The notes beneath the pieces are model-generated. The model was not told the DNA's origin. It searched no databases and was given only the letters and a program-made list of their open reading frames with translations. Position numbers and translations under genes: made by a program. DNA of 64,000 bases from Sphingobacteriales bacterium. GTDB lineage: Bacteria > Bacteroidota > Bacteroidia > Chitinophagales > UBA2359. Shown piece by piece: positions 18,543-29,056 of the stretch; positions within the stretch are counted from its first letter, which is position 1, and each line of letters opens with the position of its first letter. The stretch spans positions 1 to 64,000 of the forward strand of contig JADKCK010000029.1 of NCBI GenBank assembly GCA_016718845.1, in the 5' to 3' direction.

Positions 18543-19733
18543 ATGACACAACGACAACTTTTTTTACGACATATTGCCCAAACGAGCGATGCCCCGCTGC
18601 TCCTCGAAATTGAGCAAGCCGACGGGGTGTACCTTGCCGACACCAAAGGCACCATTTACATAGACCTAATTGCAGGTATTAGCGTTAGCAATTTGGGGCA
18701 TTGCTACCCCGTAGTAGTAGAGGCAATACACGAACAAGTAACTCGTTATATGCACCTAATGGTATACGGCGAATATGTTTACAGCCCACAAGTAGAACTA
18801 GCCAAACTGCTAGTTAGCTCGCTGCCGCGCACCCTCGACAGCGTTTATTTTGTGAACTCTGGCACCGAAGCCACCGAAGGAGCCATGAAATTAGCCAAAC
18901 GATACACCAACCGAACCGAGCTAATTAGCTTCCAAAACGCTTATCATGGCAGCACACAAGGCGCACTTAGCCTAATGAGTAGCGACTACCATACACAAAA
19001 CTACCGCCCACTATTGCCCGATATACGCCACCTACGCTTTAATAACATAGCAGATTTACAACACATTACCGAGCGCACCGCCGCCGTAATCGTCGAACCA
19101 ATACAAGCAGAAGCAGGTGTAATTGTACCCCAAAACAACTTTTTGCAACACCTGCGCGCTCGCTGCCTCGAAACAGGTACACTGCTAATACTCGACGAAA
19201 TACAAACAGGCTACGGACGCACCGGAACCCTATTTGCTTTTGAGCAATTGGGCATTGTGCCCGATATTTTATTGTTGGCAAAAGGCTTTGGTGGCGGCTT
19301 GCCCTTGGGTGCTTTTGTTGCCAATAAACGCATTATGTCGGTACTAAGCCACAACCCTGTATTGGGGCATATTACCACTTTTGGCGGCAATGCTGTTTGC
19401 TGCTCTGCAAGTTTGGCAACCCTAAAAGTACTACTTACCGAAGATTATATAAGCCAAGTAAAAAACAAAGAACAACTTTTTAGGCATTTATTGGTACACC
19501 ATGCCATTAAAAGCGTGCGTAGTTTTGGCTTGTTAATGGCAGTCGAATTTGCCAACTTTGAGCTAAACAAACGCATCATCGACCGCTGTATCGAAAAAGG
19601 TGTTATCACCGACTGGTTCTTGTTTGCCGATAATTGTATGCGCATCGCCCCGCCGCTTATCATCACCGAACCACAAATAGAATACGCCTGCCGCACCATC
19701 TTAGAGGCAATAGACGAAGTATTGAGCAACTAA
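18543..19733 (+). CDS. class III PLP aminotransferase (acetylornithine/ornithine aminotransferase-like)
   Basis: A 396-aa fold-type I aminotransferase. The start is the ATG at 18543 (MTQRQLFLRHIAQTSD). Motifs: SGTEATEGAMKLAKRY near 95-111; the cofactor Asp in ILDEIQTGYGRTG near 217-229; and the PLP lysine in LLLAKGFGGGLPLGA near 246-260. It transfers amino groups from an omega-amine to 2-oxoglutarate. ArgD, ornithine and GABA aminotransferases are not separable by eye. No arginine biosynthesis genes are adjacent. The start codon lies on the predicted transcription start. Confidence 0.9.
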   Translation: MTQRQLFLRHIAQTSDAPLLLEIEQADGVYLADTKGTIYIDLIAGISVSNLGHCYPVVVEAIHEQVTRYMHLMVYGEYVYSPQVELAKLLVSSLPRTLDSVYFVNSGTEATEGAMKLAKRYTNRTELISFQNAYHGSTQGALSLMSSDYHTQNYRPLLPDIRHLRFNNIADLQHITERTAAVIVEPIQAEAGVIVPQNNFLQHLRARCLETGTLLILDEIQTGYGRTGTLFAFEQLGIVPDILLLAKGFGGGLPLGAFVANKRIMSVLSHNPVLGHITTFGGNAVCCSASLATLKVLLTEDYISQVKNKEQLFRHLLVHHAIKSVRSFGLLMAVEFANFELNKRIIDRCIEKGVITDWFLFADNCMRIAPPLIITEPQIEYACRTILEAIDEVLSN

Positions 19734-19960
19734 ATCCATAAAAATAACTGGTTAGCACCATTACAAGCAAACCCCAAACAGCTTTTGAAATTTTTTTTGG
19801 GGAAAAATATGCCCTACCTCAACTCCAAATCACATCCTCTATTGTTACAGTTTTCTGTCTACCCAAACACCACAGCCTACAATTGGCGGACTTCACGCCG
19901 CTCTTTGGCTTGCGCAGTTTACCCACAAAATTACCTAATACCCACACATAAATCAACACA

Positions 19961-19997
19961 AAAAATCCCCTTCAAAAAAATGAAGAGGATTTTTTTT
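19961..19997. terminator. terminator between convergent genes
   Basis: AAATCCCCTTCA pairs with TGAAGAGGATTT (one mismatch), with A- and T-runs on both sides. It lies 22 bp from the SOUL gene stop on the minus strand and can act for both strands. Confidence 0.85.
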
Positions 19998-20019
19998 ATG
20001 CCGTTACGCCAAAGTTTGC

Positions 20020-20622
20020 TTATTTTTCGCTCCAATCAACGGTTACAATAATTTCGTTTCGTCTGCCAATTAGCTGAAACGGTGGGTTGTAGCCCAAATA
20101 CCGGAAATTACCTGTGTAGCGTATGTTTTTTTCGTCCAACAGTTTTTTTAGCTTTTCCGAGTAGCGTTCAATGTCCTTATCCGATGCAAAACCGCCAAAT
20201 CTGATAGCGGCTACATATTCGTCGCTTGTTTTTTGGATGTTTATTTTTGCATCTTTTGGTTTAGGCAAATTTTCTTGGGTATAACCCGAGGGCATCACAA
20301 AACTCATCGACGAAACCGAGTCGTTGATGTCCATGTGTACGGGTGCAGTCATAGCAATTTGCGTATCCGACTCGTTGCCACCAAAAATATAGCCTGCTAA
20401 TTTTCGGAAACCCGAGCCAGATAGTTCTCGGTAGCTATGCACGCTTGAGTAAACAGTGGCAATAGTAGTAGCGGGATAAAATCGGATTTCAAAATCTTTT
20501 TCGCTATGCACCACTTTGTATTTTTGCTCTTCGGTTTTTCGGCTAGCCATAATACTATACGTTTGGGTAAGGAAAATAAATAACGTTAAAACAATTACAA
20601 CAACAATCATGCTCTTTTTCAT
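20020..20622 (-). CDS. SOUL-family heme-binding protein
   Basis: A 200-aa SOUL/HBP-like protein with an N-terminal hydrophobic anchor (about 5-24), so probably membrane-tethered. Family features are YKVVHSEKDFEIRFYPATT near 35-53, FRKLAGYIFGGNES near 73-86, IAMTAPV near 90, and the C-terminal YNPPFQL near 180. SOUL proteins bind heme or related tetrapyrroles in eukaryotes; in bacteria the role is unclear. It is a single gene flanked by unrelated genes. Confidence 0.9.
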   Translation of the reverse strand: MKKSMIVVVIVLTLFIFLTQTYSIMASRKTEEQKYKVVHSEKDFEIRFYPATTIATVYSSVHSYRELSGSGFRKLAGYIFGGNESDTQIAMTAPVHMDINDSVSSMSFVMPSGYTQENLPKPKDAKINIQKTSDEYVAAIRFGGFASDKDIERYSEKLKKLLDEKNIRYTGNFRYLGYNPPFQLIGRRNEIIVTVDWSEK

Positions 20623-20703
20623 ACTTTGGGGGTTAAGTTAGTACCTTTATACAACAACTATGTGGTGTATAATGTTTAACGTTGGCAAAAATACTGCTAA
20701 CAA

Positions 20704-22059
20704 CTACCTATAATAATCAATCCATTGCACATCAAAAGTGGCAAATTTTGTTAAAAATTCTTTGGGCAGATGCAGTACGTAGTCATTTTTTCGCTTGCTG
20801 GCATTGTTGTTTTTCACTATTTCTATACTTATATTTTGCAATAGTTGGTTTTCATTGTTTGGATTATCGTTTTTTATAGTCTTTTCCATTTTGCCCTCGT
20901 ATTCAAAAAAACTAATACTTTGGTTTGGATTTAGGTATATCGAAAATCCCTCTAATTTATCAAAATTCCAGATACACCTAATAGCTTGTTCCACATTTTT
21001 TACCTCAATAGTAGCTTTACCGTAACCTGCGGGGCTATCAAACACAATTAGTGGTTGGTTATTTTGTGTTTCGATGCTAAAAGTATTACCATTTTTGTTG
21101 CTACATACCACGTTTATGTCGAGTTTTGGGGCGCTGTTTGTATTATTATTTTGCAGCAAATCGAAATACCTATTTGGATAATCGCTAATTAAACCATCTA
21201 TGTTTAGTGCTATCAGTTTTTGCATATCGGTAGGTTCGTTAACTGTCCAAGGCACAATTTTTACGCCTTTTTTGTGCAAATATTTTACCATTTGTGGCGT
21301 TACCAAGGGGTAATAAGGGCTGTAAGTGTGTGGCAAATAACCCAAAGTTTTAAGGTTTTTGCTCAACGAATCCTCGTTTTCGACCAACAAAACGGTTTTT
21401 ATTTGGGGGTGTTTTTGGTGCAGATATTGCAAACTACGCACATCAAACGACTGAATAAATACCCTTTGAGCTATGCCTTTTTGTTGGATAATATCCATCA
21501 ATAAATCTACAAATTCGTCAGGTTTTGGATGAAAAACATCATCGGTTTGTGGCGTACATTTGGTTTCTATGTTGTAAAACAGGGTTTTGTTGGGGTATTT
21601 TTTGTCCACATAAGCCTCTACTTTGTCTATCAACTCGGTTAAAAGTGGTTTGTACGTTTTAAGTTTGGTTTGATTTGGAAACCTTTCGTGTATTTTTGAG
21701 CCACAATCGCATTGTTTAATGTCGTTGTAGTTCATTTGGTACAAATTAAAAGTTTTTTCGTTATCGGGGTTTATTTCGTTTCCCTCTTTATCCAAACAAA
21801 TCTCGCTCGACAAAAATGGCTCGTGCGACACCACTACTTGTTTATCACCCGAAATAACTACATCTAACTCTAAGGTAGTAACGCCCAAATCAATGGCATG
21901 TAACATTGCCTCGATGGTGTTTTCGGGCAGCAAACCTCTGCAACCTCGGTGTCCCTGAATATCAAAAGTTTGCCCAAAGGCAGCGTTGTTAGATATAATA
22001 AGCATAATAAGTAGGTATTTTAGGTGCATTTTTGGTGTATAATTTAGCATAATTTTCAT
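20704..22059 (-). CDS. periplasmic glycerophosphodiester phosphodiesterase
   Basis: A GDPD enzyme that releases glycerol-3-phosphate from glycerophosphodiesters. From Met at 22059 it is 451 aa with a signal peptide. HRGCRGLLPENTIEAM carries the HRG and PENT residues, ELDVVISGD the metal ligands, and VVSHEP the second catalytic His. KIVPWTVNEP and DGLISDYP near residues 260-285 are typical. I reject the upstream in-frame start at 22203 because a promoter (22083-22116) lies inside that extension. Residues about 300-451 are an extra C-terminal beta-rich domain I do not recognise. Confidence 0.9.
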   Translation of the reverse strand: MKIMLNYTPKMHLKYLLIMLIISNNAAFGQTFDIQGHRGCRGLLPENTIEAMLHAIDLGVTTLELDVVISGDKQVVVSHEPFLSSEICLDKEGNEINPDNEKTFNLYQMNYNDIKQCDCGSKIHERFPNQTKLKTYKPLLTELIDKVEAYVDKKYPNKTLFYNIETKCTPQTDDVFHPKPDEFVDLLMDIIQQKGIAQRVFIQSFDVRSLQYLHQKHPQIKTVLLVENEDSLSKNLKTLGYLPHTYSPYYPLVTPQMVKYLHKKGVKIVPWTVNEPTDMQKLIALNIDGLISDYPNRYFDLLQNNNTNSAPKLDINVVCSNKNGNTFSIETQNNQPLIVFDSPAGYGKATIEVKNVEQAIRCIWNFDKLEGFSIYLNPNQSISFFEYEGKMEKTIKNDNPNNENQLLQNISIEIVKNNNASKRKNDYVLHLPKEFLTKFATFDVQWIDYYR

Positions 22060-22082
22060 TTGGTTGTTTGGTTTTATTCGTT

Positions 22083-22116
22083 GCAAAGATACAGCTAAAA
22101 AATGGAAACAAACAAA
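22083..22116 (-). promoter_or_regulatory. promoter of the glycerophosphodiesterase gene
   Basis: On the minus strand TATCTTTGC (22091-22083) lies 17-21 bp downstream of two overlapping TTTG candidates (CAAA at 22109-22116 on the plus strand). The predicted start near 22076 gives a leader of about 17 nt before the ATG at 22059. Confidence 0.7.
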
Positions 22117-22250
22117 GAGGTGGTTGCAAAAAAGGGGTGTGCTTTTAAAATAGCTATAAATATTATAAAAATAAAAACTGCGTGTACATCTTAGTGTTGG
22201 CAAATCCTTATTTTAGCAACATGCCCAATTTTAGGAACGTGCCCCAAAAA

Positions 22251-22284
22251 TAATTCCGTTAAACGTTATTGTTCAACGGAATTA
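22251..22284 (-). terminator. terminator of the 22339-23238 gene
   Basis: On the minus strand TAATTCCGTT and AACGGAATTA form a 10-bp stem with a 14-nt loop, followed by TTTTT. It lies about 55 bp past the stop codon. Confidence 0.75.
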
Positions 22285-22338
22285 CTTGTTTTGGATGGGT
22301 TACGAGCGTTAGCTACAACAAATTTTTAGGTAGTTTAA

Positions 22339-23238
22339 CTATTTGACTATCAATTTTGTACACACATTTTGTTGGCTTCCTAACAAGTGCAACATATAAT
22401 TGCCTGCTACCAACTGGTCTAGGTTGAGGTTGTATTGGTGTGTACCGATGGTCAAATTACCCAACTGTTGGCGATAAACTATTTTACCGCTTACATCAAG
22501 CACTTCTAAAAAATAATTATCGACTGTGGCTGTAGCAAAGTCAATTTTTACTATGCCATTAGTAGCTGGGTTGGGTGAAACACTTAAGTTGGTTAAGTTT
22601 AATGATGTTTGTTGGAAACCAACGGCTGTTGAAGTTACCGTAATATCGTCAATAATTAGCTCGTTTCCGCCTACCGATGTAGGTGGGTTATAGGGCAGGG
22701 TATAGTCGCGAAAGCCCACATAAATAGTTTGCCCAGCATAAGCCGATAAATCAAGGGTACGCATAATAGGCGTAGCTACTTCGCCCGAGTCTGAGGTATC
22801 AAATAAAGGAGCCGTAAAGCTAAACGCATCAAGGGTAGGTGCATCGGCAACAAATACTTGGTAGCGGTCGCGGTAAATGCCGCTTGATGTAATAGCGAGT
22901 GCTTTCCAAGATAGCGTGCCACCAGTACCTACAGTAATAGCAGGCGTAATTAACCAATCGTCCGATGGACCAACATCGCCTACATACCACGACACCGCAA
23001 AAGCAGCATTGCCTCCTGTATAGCCTTGTGCTGTAATGGTTTTCACTGTCCAAGCACTGTCTGCCATGGTTGCTAAATCGGGGTCATCGGGGGTTAAACC
23101 ATCTATGTTAAATAGCGTATAACCATCTAAGTTACCATCGCTAAAATCATCAGAATAGTTTACTTGTTGTGCCATAACGGGTGTTGATAAGCAGCCAAGT
23201 AATAAAAAAGAAACTAAAATTGGTAATAGTCGAAGCAT
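22339..23238 (-). CDS. choice-of-anchor J-type secreted protein with T9SS type A sorting domain
   Basis: 299 aa: signal peptide (1-23, ends VMAQQ); a jelly-roll domain (about 25-205) of the cleaved-adhesin/choice-of-anchor J type, with YSDDFSDGNLDGY, PSDDWLITPAI and IIDDITV; and a C-terminal T9SS domain (about 220-299) with VSPNPATNG and VAGNYMLHL. This predicts export and surface attachment, with carbohydrate or protein binding as the usual role. It is a single-gene unit with its own promoter and terminator. It is the smallest of the type A cargo genes here. Confidence 0.88.
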   Translation of the reverse strand: MLRLLPILVSFLLLGCLSTPVMAQQVNYSDDFSDGNLDGYTLFNIDGLTPDDPDLATMADSAWTVKTITAQGYTGGNAAFAVSWYVGDVGPSDDWLITPAITVGTGGTLSWKALAITSSGIYRDRYQVFVADAPTLDAFSFTAPLFDTSDSGEVATPIMRTLDLSAYAGQTIYVGFRDYTLPYNPPTSVGGNELIIDDITVTSTAVGFQQTSLNLTNLSVSPNPATNGIVKIDFATATVDNYFLEVLDVSGKIVYRQQLGNLTIGTHQYNLNLDQLVAGNYMLHLLGSQQNVCTKLIVK

Positions 23239-23278
23239 AAGTAATTAAATTTTTAGTACATTTAGTTATTTTTGAGTA

Positions 23279-23286
23279 CAAATATA
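23279..23286 (-). promoter_or_regulatory. -7 element upstream of the choice-of-anchor gene
   Basis: TATATTTG on the minus strand (CAAATATA on the plus strand) lies about 40 bp before the start codon at 23238. Confidence 0.5.
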
Positions 23287-23411
23287 GTTGTTTTAAGTAC
23301 AAATTTAGCTCGAAAAGTTTGTGTGGTTATTTTTTATTAACAAAAGATAAAAAAATCTTTACAAAAGTGCATTTAAATGCCAAATTGTAATGATACGGTG
23401 CCTAAACTACC

Positions 23412-23420
23412 TATTTTTGG
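23412..23420 (+). promoter_or_regulatory. possible -7 element of the SusCD locus
   Basis: TATTTTTGG lies 40 bp before the SusC start codon. No -33 element sits at consensus spacing (an ATTG is 24 bp upstream). Confidence 0.35.
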
Positions 23421-23459
23421 CTTTTATTTTCAATGCTACTTTAAAATTAATTATTTAGT

Positions 23460-26400
23460 ATGGTTAAAGCTATGTACTTTTTGAAAACAACAATTTATTT
23501 CTTCTTTGTTTTTTTGCTACTAAATTTTAGTTCGGCATTATTGGCTCAAACTACCTTGGTAAGTGGCACGGTATCGTCGGAAAGCGAACCTTTGGTAGGT
23601 GTAAGCATTTTACTAAAAGGCACTAGCATTGGAACGGTTAGCGACCTTGACGGACGATACGAAATAGCCGTACCTAATGCCGCTATGAGTATCGATTCGC
23701 TGTTATTTACTTATGTTGGATACGCTCCACAGACAGTAGCTATTGGCAATCGTATTAGTATCAATCTTACCTTATCCGAAAACGTTGAAGTGATGAAAGA
23801 AGTAATTGTAACGGCAGTTGGCATTAGGCGCGATAAAAAAGAAATAGGTTACAGTGTGCAAGATGTAAATGCCGAATCGCTCGAAAAATCGCGTCAGACC
23901 AATGTTGTTAGCGCCCTAAGCGGAAAAGTATCCGGCGTGCAGGTATTGTCGGCGTCTGGCAGTCCGGGTGCATCGGCGGCTATCCGCATACGTGGCAACA
24001 GTTCTATTGGTGGTAGCAACGAAGCCCTATTTGTTATTGATGGTATACCTATAGATAACAGCTATAGCGGTTCTAATTTTACCGACCAAGCTAACCGAGC
24101 TATTGATATTAACCCCGACGATATAGAAAATATAACCATTTTAAAGGGCGTGCCAGCAACCGCCTTATACGGCATTAGAGCTGCTAATGGTGCTGTTATT
24201 ATCACCACTAAAAAAGGTAAAGCTGGTAAATTACAGGTATCTTTGTCTTCTACTGCCACCTTCGATGAGGTAAACAAACTGCCCCAAATGCAACAAAGCT
24301 ACTCGCAAGGTACTAATGGCAACTACGCTCCGCCTTTAGCCGTGCGTACTAGTTGGGGAGCCTTGTAGATTCACTTCGATACGACGGCTCGACTAACTCA
24401 CCCTACGACCCTAATGGCAATATTGTAAAATACAACGACCCTTCTGCTACCGAACAGCTAGTGGTGCCTTATGATAATTCGGGTAATTTTTTTCAAATAG
24501 GTAGCACATTTAACCACAATCTAAGCATACGCGGCGGAAACGATATGGCTACTTTTGCTCTGTCTTTAGGGCGAGTAGACCAAACAGGTATTGTGCCGCT
24601 CACAGCTTATAGTCGTACTAGTTTACGGTTAACTGGCGACCTAAAATTATCGCCCAAAATAAAATTGAGTGGCTCGGCAAATTATATATTAGGTAGTGGA
24701 GACAGGGCGCAACGTGGTAGCAACCTATCGGGTGTTATGTTGGGCTTGATGCGCGCACCCATTACCTTCGATTTAGCCAATGGCTCATCTAATCCAGTAA
24801 ACGACTCAACTGCCTACCAATTACCTAATGGCGACCAACGCCAATTTTGGGATGTATACGATAACCCCTACTGGTCTATCAATAAAAACAAAAATAAAGA
24901 AACAATAGACCGACTAATTGGCTATGCAGAAGCCGTTTATACCCCTACCGAATGGTTAAAGCTTACCTACCGAGCAGGTTTAGACACCTACAGCCAGTTA
25001 GTAAATGGCTATTGGGACAATGCATCAAGCGAGTTTGGCACGGGGCGCATTTATCTGCAAAACACCAATTTGCGCACCTTTAACTCTGACTTTTTAATAA
25101 GCTTATCAAAAAAAATAACTAAATCGTTTGATGCTACTTTGGTAGTAGGACACAACTATCAAAGCAATTTACGACGAACCAACGACTCGGAAGGCTATGG
25201 TTTTGTATTGCCTAATTTTTACGATATTGCTAACATAAATACCCTTGACGTAAGCACCGACGATTACACCGACCGCGACCGTTTGATAGGTGCTTATGCC
25301 GATTTGACACTGCGATACAACAATTATTTGTTCTTGAATTTTACGGGTCGTAACGACTGGACTTCGACCTTGTCGCCCAACCGAAACAACTTTTTTTACC
25401 CCTCGACAAGTATAGGTTTTGTATTTAGCGAAGCCTTTAAACTAGAAAACAAGGTATTTTCGTTTGGCAAATTGCGTGCTTCGTTTGGTATTGTGGGCAA
25501 TGGTGCCCCATTTTCGTATGCTACAGGCACCTATTTTAGCAACTTAGGCGCTACACAAGGCTTACTTTCTTATGGACCCGATGGTAGCATTGCCGACCCC
25601 AATCTGCAACCCGAAAAAACGTCCAGCTATGAATTTGGGACAGATTTACGCTTCTTACAAAACCGTGTTCAGTTCGATATTACTTATTATAACGCCACAT
25701 CGGTTGGGCAAATATTACCGGTACCAGTAGCTCCATCTACGGGTTATGGTTCTTTAATCACCAATTTGGGCGAAGTAAATAACCAGGGCATTGAGGCAAC
25801 CTTAAGCATAAAATGGTTTGATGACGATGGCAAATCGGATCGTTTAGGGTGGCAAACGCAATTCAATTTTACGCGCAATCGCAACAAAGTTGTGTCACTT
25901 GATGGCAAAGCCGACAATTTGGCATTGGGCAACTATGGGTTAGCCTCTACCTCGTCGCAGGCTATTGTGGGGCAGCCTTATGGCATGTTGTGGGGCAGTA
26001 TTTGGCAACGCGATACCAACGGAAATATATTGGTAGATGAGCAAGGGTATCCTATTAGAGCCAGCAATAGTGGCATTGTAGGCAATCCAAATCCTGATTT
26101 TATCTTAGCTATTAATAACAACTTAGATTGGCGTGGCTTTGCCTTATCGTTTTTGTGGGATATAAAACAAGGTGGCGATATGTTTAATGGTACTGCGGGT
26201 GTAATGAAAAATCATGGTACGCATATTAGCACCGAAAACCGGGACGAAGAAATAGTTTGGGAAGGCATAAGCCAAAGTACAGGGCAAGCCAATACAATAC
26301 CTATTAAACTAAACGAGCAGTTTTATTCGCGCTATCCGTTGGCAGGTGTAAGCGAAGCAAGCATAGAAGATGCTTCGTGGGTGCGCCTCCGCGAGCTAAA

Positions 26401-26608
26401 CCTAACGTATAACTTACCTGCTAAAATATTAGGCAAACTATCGGGTTGTGCTATTACTTTAACAGCCCGTAATCTGTTGCTTTTCACGCCTTATTCGGGC
26501 ATAGACCCCGAAACCAGCCTTTCGGGTGCAGGCAATAGTAGCGGTGTAGATTATTTTAACATGCCCGGCACACGTAGCTATGGTATAAACTTAAAGTTCG
26601 ATTTTTAA
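23460..26608 (+). CDS. SusC/RagA-type TonB-dependent outer-membrane receptor (one frameshift)
   Basis: About 1049 aa once a missing base near 24365 is restored. The first frame ends VRTSWGAL and the next continues VDSLRYDG. Order: signal peptide (about 1-30, ends LLAQ); carboxypeptidase-regulatory-like domain with GVSILLKGTSIGTVSDLDG; TonB box region and plug with GIRRDKKEIGYSVQ, SGKVSGVQV, RIRGNSSIGG and VIDGIPIDN; then a beta barrel to the terminal IDYNLKFDF-like end (GINLKFDF). SusC proteins import large ligands with a SusD lid. The SusD gene follows after 86 bp. The neighbours suggest a peptide-type cargo, not a glycan. Confidence 0.92.
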
Positions 26609-26694
26609 TCACCCGTAAAGGTCATCGCTTTTATCTGTAATAGCAACAGCTAAACAAATTAGCGTTATCTATCGTTCTTAAAAACACATCAAAC

Positions 26695-28041
26695 ATGAAA
26701 AAAATATTTTTATCAATATTTTCACTATTTCTTTTTATAGGTTATGGTTGCAACTTAGACCAAACCAATATCAACCCCAACAGCCCTACTCAGGTGCCTT
26801 TAAACACGCTTTTGCCACCTGCTCAAGCCCAGTTAGCTAATGTATTAGGTGGGGCAGTATTTAGGTATACTAATATTTTTAGTAACCACACGCGTGGTGC
26901 ATTTGCCCAAGAGCTAGACATTGAGAACTACAACCCAAGTAAAACTTTTGTGGGTTATGTTTGGGAAGATATTTACAATGGTCCGCTTATTAACCTACAA
27001 ACCGTTATTGCACAAGCCAATGCCTCGCAATCGCCGCATTATAGTGGTGTAGCAAGGGTGTTAATGGCAAACGCTTTAGGCACTACTACCGAAATGTGGG
27101 GCGACATACCGTATAGCGAAGCCCTAAACAAAAACAACCTAAACCCCAAATACGATGCTCAGGAAACGGTATACAACCAAATACAGGGTTTATTGGATTT
27201 AGCCATTACCGACTTATCGGCTACCGAAAGTGTATACTCGCCAAGCAGCGATGACCTTATTTATGGTGGCGACCTAAATAGTTGGAAACGAGCAGCGGTA
27301 GCACTTAAAGCGCGCTATTTGTTGCATTTGTCTAAACGCCGCCCCGATGTGTATGCTCAAATTTTGCCTTTACTAAGCAATGGTTTGGCTTCATCGTCAG
27401 ATGATATGGAATATATTTACCCCAATACCAGCACAGAACCTAATCCTATTTACCAATATTACAAAGAAACACCTAATATGTTGGTAGATAGTTACTTCAA
27501 AAACCTGCTGAACGATGACCCTCGCCGCACTTTTTTAATTAAACGAAAACCATTTTCGGCAGATACTATTGTTGGCGAATATTATGGGTCTATTGCTTCG
27601 GCGGTGCCATACGTTACCTATATAGAGCAAAAATTGATAGAAGCCGAGTGTTTACTTAACACAGGTGGTAATGCCCAAACTGCCCTAAGTGATGCCGTTC
27701 GTAGCTCAATAAAAAAAATAAGCAATAATACCGTTAACGATGCCACTATTGATGCTTATATAAATACCTATGCTACACTAACAGGTAATACCGATACCGA
27801 TTTAAACACTATTATCACCCAAAAGTATATTGCTTTGTTTACACAATCGCAGCCTTGGGTTGATTATCGCCGCACTAACTTGCCTGCCCTTGTACCTAAC
27901 CCAAATGGCACAACGGCGCTAAATCCTAATGGGCAAATACCACGTCGTATGGTTTATCCAGAACAAGAAGAACTAAACAATGCTAATTTTCCGGCATCTG
28001 CACCTAATATGCAAACGCGTTTTTGGTGGGATGTGGAATGA
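26695..28041 (+). CDS. SusD/RagB-family outer-membrane lipoprotein
   Basis: A 448-aa SusD-like protein of the SusD-like_2 type. It has a lipoprotein signal with a lipobox ending at Cys19 (FIGYGC). Features are NINPNSPTQVP near 26-36, NALGTTTEMWGDIPYSEA near 123-140, a YDAQETVYNQIQ helix near 151-162 and SWKRAAVALKARYLL near 202-216. SusD proteins cap the SusC barrel and bind the ligand at the cell surface. It is the partner of the upstream SusC. The S51 peptidase and YfcC-like genes follow, giving the ligand clue. Confidence 0.92.
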   Translation: MKKIFLSIFSLFLFIGYGCNLDQTNINPNSPTQVPLNTLLPPAQAQLANVLGGAVFRYTNIFSNHTRGAFAQELDIENYNPSKTFVGYVWEDIYNGPLINLQTVIAQANASQSPHYSGVARVLMANALGTTTEMWGDIPYSEALNKNNLNPKYDAQETVYNQIQGLLDLAITDLSATESVYSPSSDDLIYGGDLNSWKRAAVALKARYLLHLSKRRPDVYAQILPLLSNGLASSSDDMEYIYPNTSTEPNPIYQYYKETPNMLVDSYFKNLLNDDPRRTFLIKRKPFSADTIVGEYYGSIASAVPYVTYIEQKLIEAECLLNTGGNAQTALSDAVRSSIKKISNNTVNDATIDAYINTYATLTGNTDTDLNTIITQKYIALFTQSQPWVDYRRTNLPALVPNPNGTTALNPNGQIPRRMVYPEQEELNNANFPASAPNMQTRFWWDVE

Positions 28042-28104
28042 TAAATTAAAGTTATTGTTCCTGAATCGCAGTATTGTTAATTATTAAAATTACAAATTAT
28101 TTAC

Positions 28105-28953
28105 GTGTGTAACACCAATTATTTATTGTCAGCTATCCTATTATTATTTTTAGGCAGTAGTACTTTGCTTTATGCCCAAAAACCCAAAGGAAAGTTATTT
28201 ATTATTGGCGGTGGCAAACGTCCTGTATCGCTGGTAAAGCAATTAATAGCAACTGCCGATTTGAAAAAAAACGACTATATTGTGGTATTGCCTATGGCAA
28301 GCGAAGAGCCAGATAGTTCTTTTTATTATATAAATAAGCAGTTTAAAGATATAATTGAGCAGCCCGTTGCCATGCTTAATTTTGATGCCAAACGTGCCAA
28401 CGACCTTAAATGGTTAGACTCGTTGCAACACGCTCGCTTAATTTTCATAACGGGTGGTGACCAAAACCGGTTTATGTCGGTGGTTAAAAACACTCCTATT
28501 TATACAGCTATCCATAGGGCTTACCAAAGTGGTAGTACTATTGCTGGCACTAGTGCAGGGGCAGCCGTTATGTGCCAATATATGATAACTGGTAATGAGC
28601 GTTTAGATACCCTTTATGCCGAAACGTTTGATAAATTACGATACGATAACCTAGAAACCACTATGGGCATGGGCTTGGTGAGCAAGGTAGTTATTGACCA
28701 GCATTTTATTAAACGCAGCCGCTACAATAGGTTGTTGTCTGCTGTTATCGATTTTCCAAAACTTACTTGTATTGGCATTGACGAAAGTACAGCCATTATT
28801 GTGCGCAATAAACAGGTGGAGGTAGTAGGCGAAAGTGCCGTAGTGGTGGCGAAGAAGCCGCGCGGCATTGTTAAATCTAAGCAAAATAAGGTGGGTGTTA
28901 AAAAACTCCGTTTAAGTATTTATATCGAAGGGCAAAAATTTAATATTAAATAA
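28105..28953 (+). CDS. secreted S51 peptidase, cyanophycinase-like
   Basis: 282 aa with a signal peptide (LLSAILLLFLGSSTLLYAQ), so periplasmic or secreted. S51 features are IIGGGKRP near 33-40, GGDQNRFM near 119-126 and the nucleophile elbow GTSAGAAVM near 148-156 (catalytic Ser). The family includes cyanophycinase, which cuts multi-L-arginyl-poly-L-aspartate to beta-Asp-Arg, and aspartyl dipeptidase; the GGDQ plus GTSAGA pair favours the cyanophycinase side. The start codon appears to be GTG, as no ATG precedes the signal peptide. It lies 63 bp after SusD and 103 bp before a transporter, so it probably processes the imported ligand. Confidence 0.8.
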   Translation: MCNTNYLLSAILLLFLGSSTLLYAQKPKGKLFIIGGGKRPVSLVKQLIATADLKKNDYIVVLPMASEEPDSSFYYINKQFKDIIEQPVAMLNFDAKRANDLKWLDSLQHARLIFITGGDQNRFMSVVKNTPIYTAIHRAYQSGSTIAGTSAGAAVMCQYMITGNERLDTLYAETFDKLRYDNLETTMGMGLVSKVVIDQHFIKRSRYNRLLSAVIDFPKLTCIGIDESTAIIVRNKQVEVVGESAVVVAKKPRGIVKSKQNKVGVKKLRLSIYIEGQKFNIK

Positions 28954-29056
28954 AAATATTAATAAGAGTGCATGCGTAAAGTTCAGCAATATAATTAAAA
29001 GTATTTTTAAAAAAAATGCTTTATTTGACTTTAAATCATTTTCAACATATTAGTTC

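Noticed and set aside
18410..18613. 67-aa ORF after the HIT gene
   Set aside because: It is read through a strong terminator and overlaps the aminotransferase start.
22060..22203. N-terminal extension of the glycerophosphodiesterase
   Set aside because: It covers the promoter at 22083-22116 and adds no signal peptide.
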